Positions 24,501-36,669 of a DNA stretch of 64,000 nt are shown piece after piece. The position numbers were made by a program, and so were the translations under genes. Below the pieces are notes generated by a model. That model searched no databases. It was not told where the DNA came from and saw nothing but the letters and a program-made list of their open reading frames with translations. The stretch's first letter is position 1, and the number at the start of each line of letters is the position of its first letter. Origin of the DNA: Dichotomocladium elegans (lineage: Eukaryota > Mucoromycota > Mucoromycetes > Mucorales > Lichtheimiaceae); NCBI GenBank assembly GCA_025716815.1, contig JAIXMN010000001.1, positions 682,001 through 746,000 on the forward strand, given 5' to 3'.

Positions 24501-25689
24501 CCTGAAGCTTTCCCTGAACTAATGTCCTTGGGATTGGGATCGACGGGTCTCGGACGACAAGGACGACTTGGGGAACTGAAAATGACCTCCTTGCAGCTAC
24601 TCGATGTCAGCCTTACACAGTTGACAGATGATGATGTCATTCAGACCATTTGTTCCTTTCGGTGTCTTCGCGAGCTCAAGCTTAGCGGATGCGGCCAAAT
24701 ATCTGTGCGTGGACTGTCGTTCATTGCGGCAGGTGATTATGTTCGCGATCGCGTTCTGCCAGTGGCCCTGCTAAAGCGACCTTTTCTCACGTAGAATTGC
24801 GACATCTGGAAATGATCCAGTTCCCTAGCCGTAATCATGAACTCGATGATGTTCTTTCTCAATATGCAGGCGAGTAGAACCCGTTTCGGCAGGGGCTCAT
24901 GGGGACCCACCTTTGTTTACTTGTGTTTTGCTGTGTAGGTTTGCCCCTGCGTCACCTGGACCTCACTGGGTTTCTCCAAATAACTGATGTCGGGGTTACA
25001 TGGATCGCGTGCATGAAGCAGCTGCAGTATCTAAGTCTCGAAGGCACCAAAGTGACCGATATGGGTGTTGCTAAACTTGCAGGTTTGTAGCGTACTGAAC
25101 ATATTGGACTCCGTTTGTATTCATCCGACTGCTATGGATTGCCCAATAGACCTCGCCGACTTGCGCAAGCTCTACCTGGATAAAACATCCGTGACCGATG
25201 CGGGAATCTCGCAACTGACGGGTATGTGTTGTGCTGTACTCTGGGCGTTGTGTGGTCGTCGATGTTAAAAGCTGTAATAGGACTAACCAAATTGGATACG
25301 CTGTCCCTGAGCCGAACGCTGATCACGAGCAAGAGCTTGATACTACTCGGAGACTATGAGCTGACCGGATTCACAAGAAATCTCCGGACATTGAACCTTT
25401 CGCAGTGTCATCAAGTGACGAACGCTGGAGTACGAGGACTTGGAGGTACGAGGAAGGAAACGAATCCAAGGCGTTGGAATACAACGGAAATTTAAATTAA
25501 AGTAATTAGGAGCGATAAATCTCACCAACCTCAATCTGGACCATACAGGCGTGACCAAGCAATGCGCGAAGATCACCGAAGGTAATTAACTGCCAAAGAC
25601 AGGGATTACCGGGACTTAGCTTGGATCCACATTTAGGTTTTCCTCACCTCAAGCCTGTGCGACTGCTTGGAATAGAAACGAGAGGATGA
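21591..25689 (+). CDS. UBA-UBX-leucine-rich-repeat protein
   Basis: Modelled as 21 exons giving 913 residues. Exon starts: 21591, 21777, 22007, 22191, 22469, 22855, 22985, 23088, 23200, 23484, 23687, 23890, 24112, 24274, 24508, 24795, 24939, 25150, 25281, 25510, 25637. A UBA-like domain (residues about 5-40, LLELGFDIEVCRTALLHRGN) is followed by a charged coiled-coil stretch (92-215) and a UBX domain (about 237-322; ALVQFRLSDGSSVRQKF to EEAGFLPNVSLNVL). Then comes an acidic linker, and from about 520 onward tandem AMN1/F-box-like LRRs (LSLKGCDVITDAGIQCLEGL, LNLSKTKITDSGITHL, LDLTGFLQITDVGVTWI). UBX domains dock on Cdc48/p97 and UBA binds ubiquitin, so it may be a Cdc48 adaptor with LRR substrate recognition (inference). 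Introns 3, 10 and 16 appear to be GC-AG. The exon 11/12 junction (23834/23890) is the least certain. Confidence 0.85.
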
Positions 25690-26105
25690 AGATGAGGATG
25701 AAGTCGGTGTAACAAGCTAATTTCGGGGAAGGAGTGCGCGTAGATGGGATGCTTCTTGGTCTGGACTGCAGTATTATGTGCGCCCTTGATTCACGCTCAT
25801 CTTCCCCCCTCCTTCCTTTCCGTTTCATTCCTTCGTTTTATTTCTTCTTATTTTCTTTTTTCTTTTTCTCCCTCCTTTTATCACGCTCCTCTTCTTTCCA
25901 CTCCTTAAATCCCTCTTCCAGTCCTTTCCCCGGGCCAATAAACACATATTTGGTCTAATCCTTTTCATTCCCACACTCACTCACCCACGAACGCACGCAC
26001 GCACACACACGCACGCACGCACTCTCGCTCGCTCGGTTGCTTGATCGTTTGCTCGCCTATATTCTATCTGGATTCACAGGCCTAGATTGTTTTGAAAGCC
26101 AAAAT
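25690..26105. promoter_or_regulatory. Promoter region of the rhomboid-glycosyltransferase gene
   Basis: Strong pyrimidine tract at 25795-25925 (TTCTTTTTTCTTTTTCTCCC type), then a CACG/CACA-rich simple repeat at about 25975-26025, then the first ATG at 26106. Such CT-rich tracts mark transcription start regions in many filamentous fungi. No gene was seen. Confidence 0.5.
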
Positions 26106-26186
26106 ATGTTTTCCAAAGCCTTGATATCTGTTGGGTTCTCAGAAGAGGTTGCCCGTACACGTGTTCAGACTCCGACTGCTGGCCAC

Positions 26187-26218
<32 letters not shown>

Positions 26219-28482
26219 ATCGACTCACCACAAAAACCAGGCACCATTGCAAAGCGATATTGGATCTCCATCAGATGACACAGGAGATGATTTTGAAGGA
26301 TCTCTGCTGGATTTCGACAATGAACCTGCTGCGCTTTCACTTGAGCCTGAAAGCAGCGCGATGGTCAGCACGAACACGACAAGCAGCGGCAACGCATTCT
26401 GGCCACGGCCGATATCACTTGCGAACTTTTCGCCTGGATTGCCGCTTCGCGTGCCGTCGTACAGCAATCCATCCAGTGCTTTCCCGAGTTGGATGCTTGG
26501 ACAGCCATCACCGATTACATTCACCACGAACAGTGCGAATGCGAGACCTCGTCGAAAGCATGCCCGGAAGAATTCCTGGTATACTCTCCGTCATCACCAT
26601 CACCACCACCACCACCACCGAAGACATTCTTCTGCGGACGGCTCACAACACATGGCACGGTCTCCAATGATGGCGCATGAGAAGATGGCACAGGGAACGA
26701 GCGATGTCTTGGACGATATGGCATTGCAGAAGAAATCGTCGAACAAACTGCTGTGCCTGTGGCCATTGCCGATAGTGACGCGGTGTGTGATTGCGCTCTC
26801 GCTTATTGTTTCGGCGATGAACTTTTGGGGTGCTATTGAGCTTTCGTGCTCGTCGCCATCCTATGTCATCTACCGTCTGGAGGTGGGCAATCTGCTGCTG
26901 TCGCCGTTCTTTATCGCGAAGTCGCTGCATTCCCTTCTCTTGTTCGGTTGGAATATTCTGATCCTCGGTCTGTTTGAAGAGTCGCTCGCGCACATCCTCG
27001 GCGGTACGCGACCATTTGTCGAGGTGCTCGTCAGTATTGTGCTTGGAGTCTGCACCGCACGGCAAGGCATTGGTTATGTCTTTTCAAAGTCTACGGGCTT
27101 TGCTGTGCCCCGTCTGTTCTTCAGCGACTCGTTGCACGAATGTTCGCAAGGACTAGCACCGTTTCTGTTCGCGCTTCTAGTAATCGAATCGCTCAGCATC
27201 GAAGACAAGTACATTCTGATGATTGGCAGCAATGTGAAGATCACTGTTCGCAAGTTTGTGTTGCAATTGGTAATGCTCCTCGTCAACTACATGGTCAAGA
27301 ACATTCTCTGGTGGTCGTTGACTGGTTTGCTAATCGGATCGATCGTGATGGTCATCATCAAAACATGTCTGGCCTGGCATCCTCGTGCGATAGACGTCGA
27401 TGGGGCACTCGATGAGGAGAACGATGCGGCAACAATAATAGATGGGAATGTCGACTTTGTATATGTCCGTCGCCGTGCGCGGACGCCGCTGTGGCGGGAG
27501 ATGTGGGCGGCGATCAAAAACGGGATGATGGTGGTCTCGATCACATTACTGTTGCTGATTCTGTTTAATGCGTACTACACACGCGAGACGTATGTTGATC
27601 CAACGACGCTCAACAGCATGACCCACGACCGATACATGTTTACTTTTGTGGTGATGACCGCGCCACGCCGCGGTGATCCCCCGTACCTGTCGCGCACGCT
27701 TGATTCATACCTTGCCAACTGGCCCGTCGATCCTGAGGCTGGCTCGCTCTATGACCGGACACAGGCTATCGTTTACACGCATTTCACAAACCATACCGAA
27801 TTTGATCTTGCTAAGGCCCGCTTTTCGAATGATCTGCGCGGTCAACAGTATCTCAAGTGGGTGCGGCAGGACGGGAACACATTTGATCAACGTCTGCATG
27901 TGAGCAAGGCGCTGAGTCTAGCGGCGGATAATTTTCAGAGCACATATGTTGCATTAATTGAGGATGACTTCCCAATATGCGGCGAGAACGAGTGGCGGCA
28001 GATGCAGAACGTTATCTATGCCGCGAATCAGCGAGTTCCCGGCCACTGTGGTGTCTTTGTCGGCACCGGCGGCAGGTAAAGATAATTCTATGATGATATA
28101 TATATATATATATAAACATAATGTCTATTGGTAGCGGGCTGTTTATTAAGCCCAAGGTAGCGCGCCTTGCATCACGTCTGCTGCTCAAATATGACGCCAT
28201 GCCACCGGATATTGTGCTTCAACAATGCGTAGCCGGCCTGCTGCCCGAGTGCGGAGAGTGTAGCCAAACGCTTGTCACGAGCAAAACGCTCCTCATGTAT
28301 CACATTGGCTACAATACATCGACGAGCGACGATCGCACCTACAAGAAACACGACTTCCAGTGTGGATGGAGACATCCCTTTGTAAGTGTTTCAATCAAAT
28401 GGACGGAGATATGCGTGGAAAGAGAGAGTTGACAGGAGCAATTCAACTTTAGAACGGAGACCCCAACGTGATTACGTTGTAA
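26106..28482 (+). CDS. Rhomboid-like membrane domain fused to a PGAP4/MGAT4-like glycosyltransferase
   Basis: Three exons: 26106-28075, 28135-28381, 28453-28482, giving 748 residues. Residues 1-215 are disordered, with runs of nine Ser and nine His. Residues about 220-420 form several hydrophobic helices with a rhomboid/UBAC2-like pattern (YRLEVGNLLLSPFFIAKSLH, LHECSQGLAPFLFALLVIES). No Ser-His catalytic pair was recognised, so it may be a pseudoprotease. One more helix (about 475-493, VVSITLLLLILF) precedes a lumenal-type domain with FVVMTAPRRGDPPYLSRTLDSY, YVALIEDDFPIC (a DXD-like acidic motif near 618) and FVGTGGSGLFIKPKVA. These are features of PGAP4/MGAT4-type glycosyltransferases. The whole fusion lies in one long exon, so it is not a misjoined pair. 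Function is an inference: Golgi or ER glycosylation, possibly of GPI anchors. Confidence 0.72.
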
Positions 28483-29705
28483 GGGTCTTTGTTTCCGGGT
28501 ATGCGTACACCCAGAACTGTAGAACAAGACATAAAGAACGGGGCGGCATATAAACAAAAGAAAAAAGGCCCAATGTACCATACTGCTCTTTGGAGGGGAG
28601 GAGGGTGGGGGAAACCCAGATACCAAGGCTTTTTATTATCCTTATTTTACAGCTAATAATAATACTAATGATCCACCTTTCTGCTGCGTGTTGCAATATT
28701 ATACCGAGTGTAGCGTCACCCAATAAGGAAACCCTTCCATCCGACAAAAGGAATCGACCCATTGTTTGATTTTTGAGAGCGACAGGTCCCCACTCCCGAT
28801 AAATGGTTTCAGATGAGAGCTCCGCCCCAGATGGGTTGCGTTTTTATCTGTCTCGCTTCCCTCCCTTCTTCCTTTCAGACCGTGGGAGGACGTAAGAAGG
28901 GAAGGTGAAGAATGCTTTGCTTTTCCATGTTTGTAAAGCCATGCAAAGTGAGCACTGCAAGGTAATTAGGCTATTCTGTGTCAATACGCACACAATGGAG
29001 CGGGGACTGAGATCTCCGCTTGTTCTTGAAGGTCCCCCCCGGATGGGCGCACACACTCTAGAAAATGGAAGCCATCCTGTAAGTCCATCATAATTATTAC
29101 GGCTATTATAAGCAATCAGGACCAAGCCCAATGCGTCTAGTTGATTGGTCCAACCGGAAGGAGCGTATGTATGCAAATGAACGAGCGGAGAGGGGGTGCG
29201 ACAGGAATGTTCGAGAAGAGCACGACGGGGCCAAAAAACCTACATGAGTTCTTAGGTTGGTGCCTGCACGTCGAACGTCAAGATAGGTCCTGGCAGCGAA
29301 GGGATGGGGGGTGGCGCGGGAAAAGTGGAATATATTTCTGTTCACTCAACCCGTCAAACACGGCCGGGAGAGGGAGGGCTAACCTTCTTTCCACACACAT
29401 ACACAAGGTGATCTGTGTGCTACATTGTTGACTTGTCCGACATCACGCCACCTTTTACCCATTCATTCATCGCCTGAAAGCGGGTTGGTGGGTGGCCCAC
29501 GCACCGCGCGAGCGCTCTCTCTCTTATTTGCTGTATCCCGCAGCGCACGCACCCGCACGCACTCTCCCCCTTTTTCTCATTCTTTCTTACCCGCTTCCCC
29601 CCCCAAACCGCTCTCCCACCTCATACGCTCTTTTTTGTCTCTTTCTCTCTTCTCTCTTTCTCTCTCACTCTCACCTGACCTGTCCGAACGTACATCCCAT
29701 TCAAA
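28483..29705. promoter_or_regulatory. Intergenic; long leader or promoter of the SREBP gene
   Basis: About 1.2 kb with no recognisable gene on either strand. The last 150 bp are extremely CT-rich (29570-29690, runs of TCTCTTTCTCTC) immediately before the ATG at 29706, which suggests the transcription start region. Confidence 0.5.
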
Positions 29706-32700
29706 ATGGAAGTGTACGCCGGAATTCCGTTCAATGCCAACATCAACAACAGTGATGATGATCCAGTGAGCTATTTCGCTACTGCTACTGCTGGTGTGCC
29801 TACGACAACGACGAATTATGCCTCCTTGCAGCAGTTTGATCTCGATCTTCACCAGCAGGCGCAGGCCACTCTGCCACAAGATGCCTGGCAGGATTTTGAC
29901 ATGTTCCTACCGCAGCTGGATTGTACCTCGATTTTTTATGACAATAGTAGTACGCCTTCTGTTTCCCGCCCTTCTTACAGCACTGAATCGTCCCCACAGC
30001 AGACTGCGGTCGGTGCTATCTCGGGCTCGGACTCGGACTCGCTTCGACCCTATACCAACACAAACGACGGGCTTGTCGACCGTACCATGTTCAATCAAAG
30101 TTTGCTGCTCAGTAACGTCGACAACGGCTCTAAACTTGTCTCTATGCCAATTACGCCACCTCTCGCTTCCTTTGACACACCGATTGTCCTATCCCAACAA
30201 CAACAACAACAACAACAACAAGAGAACCAGCAGCAGCAGCAGCAGCAGTGCGGATGGCCTGACCGTCGTCAGCTGCTGCCGGAGGCCATCGCTGCCGTGA
30301 AAACGGAATATCCGAGCCCCGAGCATGGCCCGCTCGACGCTGCGCTGATTGACCCGCTCGTTACGATTGGTGAAGAAATGAAGCTTTTTCACCCGACAGA
30401 CGCTCCATCTCTTCCTCCGTGGAATCATCTGGAAGGTAAACACCTGCAGCAGCATCCATAGTGGGAGGAAAGGGTTGTGTTTTTCGCCCCCTCCCCCAAA
30501 ATTTTCAGCTCGCTCACTTTTTTTTTTTTAAGGCAAGGTGCCGATCCAACGCCTAAAACCTCCGATGGTACCTGCAACTACCACTGCAGTGGCCACGGCC
30601 CCGTCACTTCCCGGTACCAGTGTCCCTTCGGATGCGGCCACGACGACGACAGCAGCAGCAGCAACTGCTGCTGCTAGTACCAATACGGGTCGACAGCAAA
30701 AGAAGACGGCGCACAATGCCATTGAGCGTCGATACCGAAATAACATTAATGACCGGATCACGGAGCTCAAGAATGCAGTCCCGGCACTGCTGCACGCGAA
30801 GGTCAAGGATTCGCGCGCAGGAAAGCGGCGCTCTGTTGCGGTGGATGAGGATGACGAGGAGGCCGACGACGGCGAAGAGTATCTCGACGGGGTTGCAGTG
30901 GCGACCAAGTTGAACAAGGCAACGATCCTCCGCAAAGCAACGGAATACATCACTCACCTCAAGCGGACGGGGGATGACATGCGGCACGAGAACATGTTGC
31001 TCCAGCACCTCCTGAGCCAACTGCCGGGTGGCGATGAGGTCCTCGGACGGTACCGGGTCCAGAAGATGCAGCGCGAACAGGAGATGCAACGATTGCGGCT
31101 GCAGGAACGGCAGGAACAGCAGGCCAGACAGCAGCAGCAACGTCGAAACCGCAAGAGGACGCGGACCCAAGAGGACTACGATTCGTCCTCGGCGAGTGAT
31201 CCCGCCACGCCACCGTCGTCGTCGACGATGGGCAACCGCATGTTCATGGCCATATTTGCTTGTCTGACGTTCTTTTCGTCTTCGCCGCTCTCATCTGGCA
31301 CGGACCAGCAGGCGTCATCGTCATCGTTATCCCATCACTCTTTCGTGACACGTGTGATAAAGGAACATTCGACAACTCTTCCGTTCAGCATTGGATGGTA
31401 CGTTTTTTTTTGGGGGGGGAATGAACAGTAGCAACAGTCAGCGAGGGGTTTCTTTTTGTGGCTGGCTCATCGGGAAAATATTTCCTTTTTGCTAGGGAGA
31501 CGCTGCGCACGGTCATCTTTCTTCTTTTTTTGGGCCAGCTACTGTTGCCTTATGTGCGCGCGTGGGTTCCGGCGCTGTCATTCAATGTCCGGCGTGCGTC
31601 TCGCAGCACAAGGCGGTTTAGGACGCCGAAGCAATCGATGCGAGGAAGCATCCAGTCGATTGACGGAGGGGTGATGATGATGATGGTCGGCGATCAAAAG
31701 TGTCAGCGCATCTACGAGATTCTCCGGAAGGCGCTGGATGGTAGCAGCAGCAGCGGGCCGCTGCCGCGGTCGAGTGTTGAATATGCGATGCAGATTGCGA
31801 AGGAGGCAGTCTGTCTGATGTCGCGGCATGTGTTTGGGTACGAGATTGTCGTGGACGGCGCGAACGCTTTGACGGACGACGCATGGGACCAGGCCTGCCG
31901 GTGGGTGAAGCTCAACGAGATCGAATGCCTCGGTGGCAACGCTGAGGGCACGCGTGGATCGATGCTCCACGCATGCCTTCGGAGTCTGAACAGTGTCGAG
32001 CGTCTGGAAGATGACGACGAGGAGCAGCAGCCAGGGCTGTGTGCGATGCGGGCCCGTGCCTATGCGACAGCGGCGATGCAGTTCGAGGTCCTTTTGGGCG
32101 GGCGCCTGCCGTTTCTTTCCGGACGGCTGACACGGTACTTTCTCGGGCTGGCTGTCTACGAGGCATCGATGAACGACGGCGACGATGAAGACGGCGACGC
32201 CTCGCAGGCGCCGTACCTGACCGCGTTGCTGGTGAACAGCGACTACCACCCCGACGGCGGCAGCGTCGATGGACGGGTCAATGCCATCCTGGCAACCCAG
32301 GCCTGGCAAGAGACGACGCATGTCATCCGAGCCCACACGGGCTTGGCGGGCAATGGCAGCAACACCATATCGTTATCGCTTACGGCGCCTGTGGTGGTAC
32401 CTGTGGCGCTGCTGTCGACGTTGCAGCTGATGGAACGTCTCCAGCAGCAGTTTGCGGGGCTGATGGACGTGTTTTTAGGACAAGCGCAGAAAGCAAGCAA
32501 GCAGGAGCAGACAGCCGCGGCCGCGGCCGCCGCTGCTGCTGCTGCTGCTGCCGCAGATGATGGTGATGATAATGCGCAGCTCCGGCTCGCGTCGTGGCTT
32601 GCAGCAGTCGGCCTGACGGTGGAGGCGCTCTGGAGAGATGACGTCAAGACGGCTGAGGAGCGGCTCGAGAAAATGGTGGTGAAGCGTGTGCCACGGACGA

Positions 32701-33275
32701 TGACCAGCAGCGTGGTTGGGTCCCAAAGCGCCAAGGCACGGCTGTGCAAGATGGACGAGCACATGAAGAGCAGCATGGTGCAGACCTTGCTCGGTGCGAC
32801 GTTGGTGAAAAAAGGCAAGGCGGACGAGGGCGTTGCGGCGCTTGAGCGGGCGGACGCACTGCGGGCGATGGTCAGGAAGCTGAGGACCAAGAAGAAGGAC
32901 GGCGTGTTGCCCTCCTCAATTGAAGAATCGGTGATGGTGCTTGCCGACTTTGCGGTGGCAGTGGTTGGTCTCGAGGCGTGGATTGCGGCGTGGAAGGAAA
33001 ATCTGGAACTGAGGGACAAGGTCCGTCTTGCCGTGCTCGACGTTCGACGCATGGATGGTCTTAAGCACGGCCAAGGAACTCTCCTCATTGATCGACTCAG
33101 CGCGCTCGGCCGGTATATGTCGGGCGAGCTCGATGACGACGACGACGTCGCCAATGACAGAGAAAGCCATGACGATGCCACTGCATCAACCGCCCTTGAG
33201 GAACACTCACCGCCGACTGACTGGATGCGAAGACGAATTGATCGGGCCATGGCCATTCTCCATGGTGACCTATAG
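29706..33275 (+). CDS. SREBP-type bHLH membrane-bound transcription factor
   Basis: Three exons: 29706-30435, 30533-31397, 31496-33275, giving 1124 residues. The N-terminal 240 residues form an acidic, Gln-rich activation-type region. The bHLH starts near residue 302 (AHNAIERRYRNNINDRI); the Tyr in ERRYR is the SREBP signature that allows binding to sterol regulatory elements. A long acidic loop separates it from helix 2 (ATKLNKATILRKATEYI, about 368-388), and a short leucine-rich helix follows. Two hydrophobic segments (about 480-495 and 537-556, TVIFLLFLGQLLLPYV) form the ER hairpin. About 570 residues of C-terminal regulatory domain follow, including a 14-Ala tract. It would be released by proteolysis when sterols or oxygen are low. 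It resembles Sre1 rather than the tail-less Hms1 forms. Confidence 0.93.
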
Positions 33276-34877
33276 ATTTCCTCAGCCCCCCCCACCCCCA
33301 CCCCCATTCCCCCCCACCTCCTCTTTGATTGTGCGCTAGATTTTCTGTGTGTGTTTTTTTTCTACTCCCTCCCTTTCACCCTGCGTCCTCTTCGTCTTTC
33401 TCCCCCTCCTTCGCGCTTGTTATTGTTGTTGTCGTTGTTGTTGGCTCTCCATCCTATATATAATTTGTTAGTCGATTCTATGTAATATCCTACTCTTTTC
33501 CCCTTTACTTTTATATATGATTATTTTCCCTCAAAAACAGGATTCTCCCATAAAGCTAGATTTAGACTCTTAATGTTGTACCTGCATAACAAGAACATTA
33601 CGTAACGGGAGGGAGTTGGGGCAGAGGCGGCGATGATGATTTTGGTTGCACCCTGCTGAGCGTGTGAGTGAGAGAGGTGGGCTGATTACGGTTTTTTTTT
33701 TTAAAAGGACGAAATATTCAGCTTGGGCTGGTCTTGATTAACACATGCATTCATTCCGTTTCCCTATTTGGGGGAGGTAAATTGTGTATGTGTGTGTGTG
33801 TGTGTGTGGGTAGGGTATAAATGGTGGGGGTGGGGGTGTGTGGCAATCCAAGACGATTCCTTATTAAGGGAAAGATAATCAATCATGCATCAAGGCCCTT
33901 ATCGCTATCAAATCGCCAAGAGAAGGGCGAGGAGGTAACCGTCGATAACTTTTTTTTTTTATTTGGGTATTCCCAAAACGGGGGAGGACATGTGGATTAG
34001 CTGGTTTGAAAAGACATCCTCTTCTTTAGAAAAGCACGCACCAGAGTGAGAGAGCACGACTTGGTTTGTTGCTTTTGCTGATCGAACTGATTAGCATCTG
34101 GACACGTGGAAATCAGCGCAAAAATGCAGCGTTGAGGCTTTATAACGTCATGGGTTGGTGTTGCGCTGTTTTTTTATTGGGGGGGGTTGTTGGTTGAAAG
34201 AAGGGAGAGCGGCCCTTTTTTTAGCTATGAAATGTTTGGGGGGAGGAAGCGGAAGTCATCTTTGTGCACGGGAATGGGGGGTGGGCGGGCGGTGGAGAGA
34301 TGGCGAAATACAAGCTCAGAGTGAGCGATTGGCCAGTGCTTTGATCCATGCAAGATTAAGCGGAAAGACAGAAAGGTCCATTCTTTTTCTGTCCGGATGC
34401 GGGGGGAGTGTCGCATGGGGGGTGGGAGAGCTCTTTTTTTTTTCTTTACTTTTGTATAAAACGTTTAAAACATGCCCCCTTTTCCCGATACTACGGGAAC
34501 CTTATCATCACCCGCATGGATGCGTAAACCCGCAGAGGTTGCGAAAGAAGGCGGGGGGGGGCCAATATATGTGTGTGTGTGTATACATGATGACGTTGAA
34601 CCTGCTAATCCATTTTAAAACGCTTGACGTGGGTACGGGTACCTTTCAGGCAGGCACCTCCCCCCCCAAAACCTCCGAATCAAATGCAGAAAATTCCCAA
34701 TTTGGATGATGTGAGAAACCAGGTACATGTTTTAACTACGACCTGTATAGAAAAAAAGCAAGCAAAGGACTTGTTCCCCCGATCGAAACTCCGGTTGCAA
34801 TATATAAACTCGGGGGCACAGAGGACCAAGTGTTAAGAGAGACGATTTCCTTTATCTCTCCGCCTTTTGCAGAAAAC
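33276..34877. other. Intergenic, 1.6 kb, homopolymer-rich
   Basis: The 3' UTR of the SREBP gene and promoter of the glutamate kinase gene. It holds several runs of T, G and C and a (TG)n microsatellite at about 33785-33810. An open frame of 184 codons at 34155-34709 has G-run-driven composition and no domain. No gene is called. Confidence 0.5.
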
Positions 34878-36278
34878 ATGGTCGTCTATTGCAACCCTCA
34901 AAACACAAACAGGCCCACAAAATCTTCATTGACCCTGGTGATCAAGGTTGGCACGTCCTCCATCTGTGACGAGAAGACACATTATCCCCTTCTCGGAAAC
35001 CTCTCCAGGATCGTCGAGACCATCCTCGCTCTAAAACGTCAGGGCCATCGGGTCGTGCTTGTCACGAGTGCTGCCGTCGGCACCGGCCTGAGGCGGCTCA
35101 ACATGGCCGAGAAACCGACCAACCTTGCATGGATACAGGTAAAGCATGTGAGTCTCTCGTTCACTTGCCTTTTGACCAAAGGGAGGGGGGCGAAAAACAC
35201 TTGTCTAAACCCGAATCTACCTCCACCTGTAGGCTATTGCGGCTGTAGGTCAAGGCCGCTTGATGAGCATGTACGATGATCTCTTTGGCCAATTCAACCA
35301 GCCTGTGGCCCAGATCTTGTTGACCCGCAACGATCTTGCGGATGTAAGTGGAACAGGCAAAGAAGGAGACAAGATGGCATCCTCATGTGCATATAGCGTT
35401 CCCAATACCTCAATGCGGTCAGTTGCCTGGAACAACTGCTTGACATGGGCGTGGTCCCTATCGTGAATGAAAACGACACCATATCTGTTTCTGCAAGTTA
35501 TCCTTCTCCCTCTATCTATCCATCCTCCTCGCCTGCGCCAGTGCATGGTGGTGTATAGCTGGGTCAAACTAACATCCCAAAACAGGAAATCAAGTTTGGT
35601 GACAACGACACACTCTCGGCCATCACCGCAGGCATGGTCAAAGCCGACTATCTTTTCCTGATGACAGACGTAGATTGCCTGTACAGTGACAACCCGCGGA
35701 CCAATCCAGATGCGAAGCCCATTCGGGTATGCGACGACATTGAGCGGCTCCGGGACGAGGTGACCGTGACGTCTCCGGGGTCGGCGCTCGGCACGGGCGG
35801 CATGGTCACCAAGCTCGTGGCGGCCGACCTTGCGACCGCTGCGGGCGTGACGACCATCATCGCCCGCGGCTCGACGCCCGAAAACATCCTCAAGATCATC
35901 GACGAGCCGGCCCATACGCTCCACACTCGCTTTGTCGCAAAGCCCCAGCCGCTCAAGGACCGCAAATGGTGGATCCTCCACGGTCTCCACACCGCCGGCT
36001 CGATTCATGTCCGATCACGGGAGGCCAAAGATATCATAACAAAGAATGCCCCGCTCCTTGCGCACGACATTGTCAAGGTCGAGGGCAACTTTGTCGAGCA
36101 CCAGGCCGTCAAGATCGTTCTCGATAACAATGTCATGGTCGCCAAGGGGATCGTCAACTATTCCTCCGCAGAAATCCAGCGTATCATGCACGCAAACGAA
36201 AGCTTCATCACAAACGATCTCGGTTACGAGGACGCAGACTGCATCATCCACAGGGATAACATCGCCCTGGCTTTATAA
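34878..36278 (+). CDS. PRO1: Glutamate 5-kinase
   Basis: Four exons: 34878-35138, 35233-35343, 35397-35492, 35586-36278, giving 386 residues. It catalyses ATP-dependent phosphorylation of glutamate, the first step of proline synthesis. The amino-acid kinase fold shows [61 protein letters not shown] and [11 protein letters not shown]. The glycine-rich [16 protein letters not shown] block follows. The C-terminal roughly 90 residues ([14 protein letters not shown] onward) form a PUA domain. Intron 3 (35493-35585) begins GCAAGT. Using that GC donor gives the invariant [11 protein letters not shown] block intact, while the nearest in-phase GT would delete two of its residues. It converges with the Zn2Cys6 gene. 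Confidence 0.95.
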
Positions 36279-36669
36279 TCATTGACAACCTCCCTCATGT
36301 TGTCTTGGACTCTTTCCGCGCATACCCCCTTTCTTGCCCTCTCACCCGCCCTTTCTCAAAAAAGTTATTGTTGCTAACCCACCTTCCTCCTCTCCCCTTG
36401 GTGTTGCACTTTTTATATTTTATTCCCATTACCAACCACGCCATGGCTCTTTTTTCTACGTATATGAACAGCGAAAGAATGAAGAAGCTCCCTTTTCTTT
36501 TGCTTACACTGTACTACATCTATTAAAACGTTGGATTTTCATTTTATCATTTGTATGTATGTATGTAGTGTATATATATATATATATACGAGTGCGAATA
36601 TGCGTCGCAATGCTATAAACAAAAAAGAAAATACATATATATATGAATGGGCCATACGCCTGGCTGCCA
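36279..36669. other. Shared 3' region of two convergent genes
   Basis: Pyrimidine-rich then AT-rich, with a (TA)n run near 36570-36585. Contains the terminators of glutamate kinase (+) and the zinc-cluster regulator (-). No gene was seen. Confidence 0.5.

Noticed and set aside
32243..33307. A 354-codon open frame on the minus strand across the SREBP C-terminal exon
   Set aside because: It lies antisense to an intact conserved gene and is made mostly of Ser/Ala/Arg runs that mirror GC-rich codons. It has no domain or splice support.
34155..34709. A 184-codon plus-strand frame upstream of glutamate kinase
   Set aside because: Composition is driven by G and T runs; no domain, and it sits in a promoter-like region.
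35487..35492. GTTTCT as a normal GT donor for glutamate kinase intron 3
   Set aside because: In phase, but it would delete Val-Ser from the conserved [11 protein letters not shown] block and is a poor donor. The GCAAGT six bases later fits both the protein and the donor consensus.
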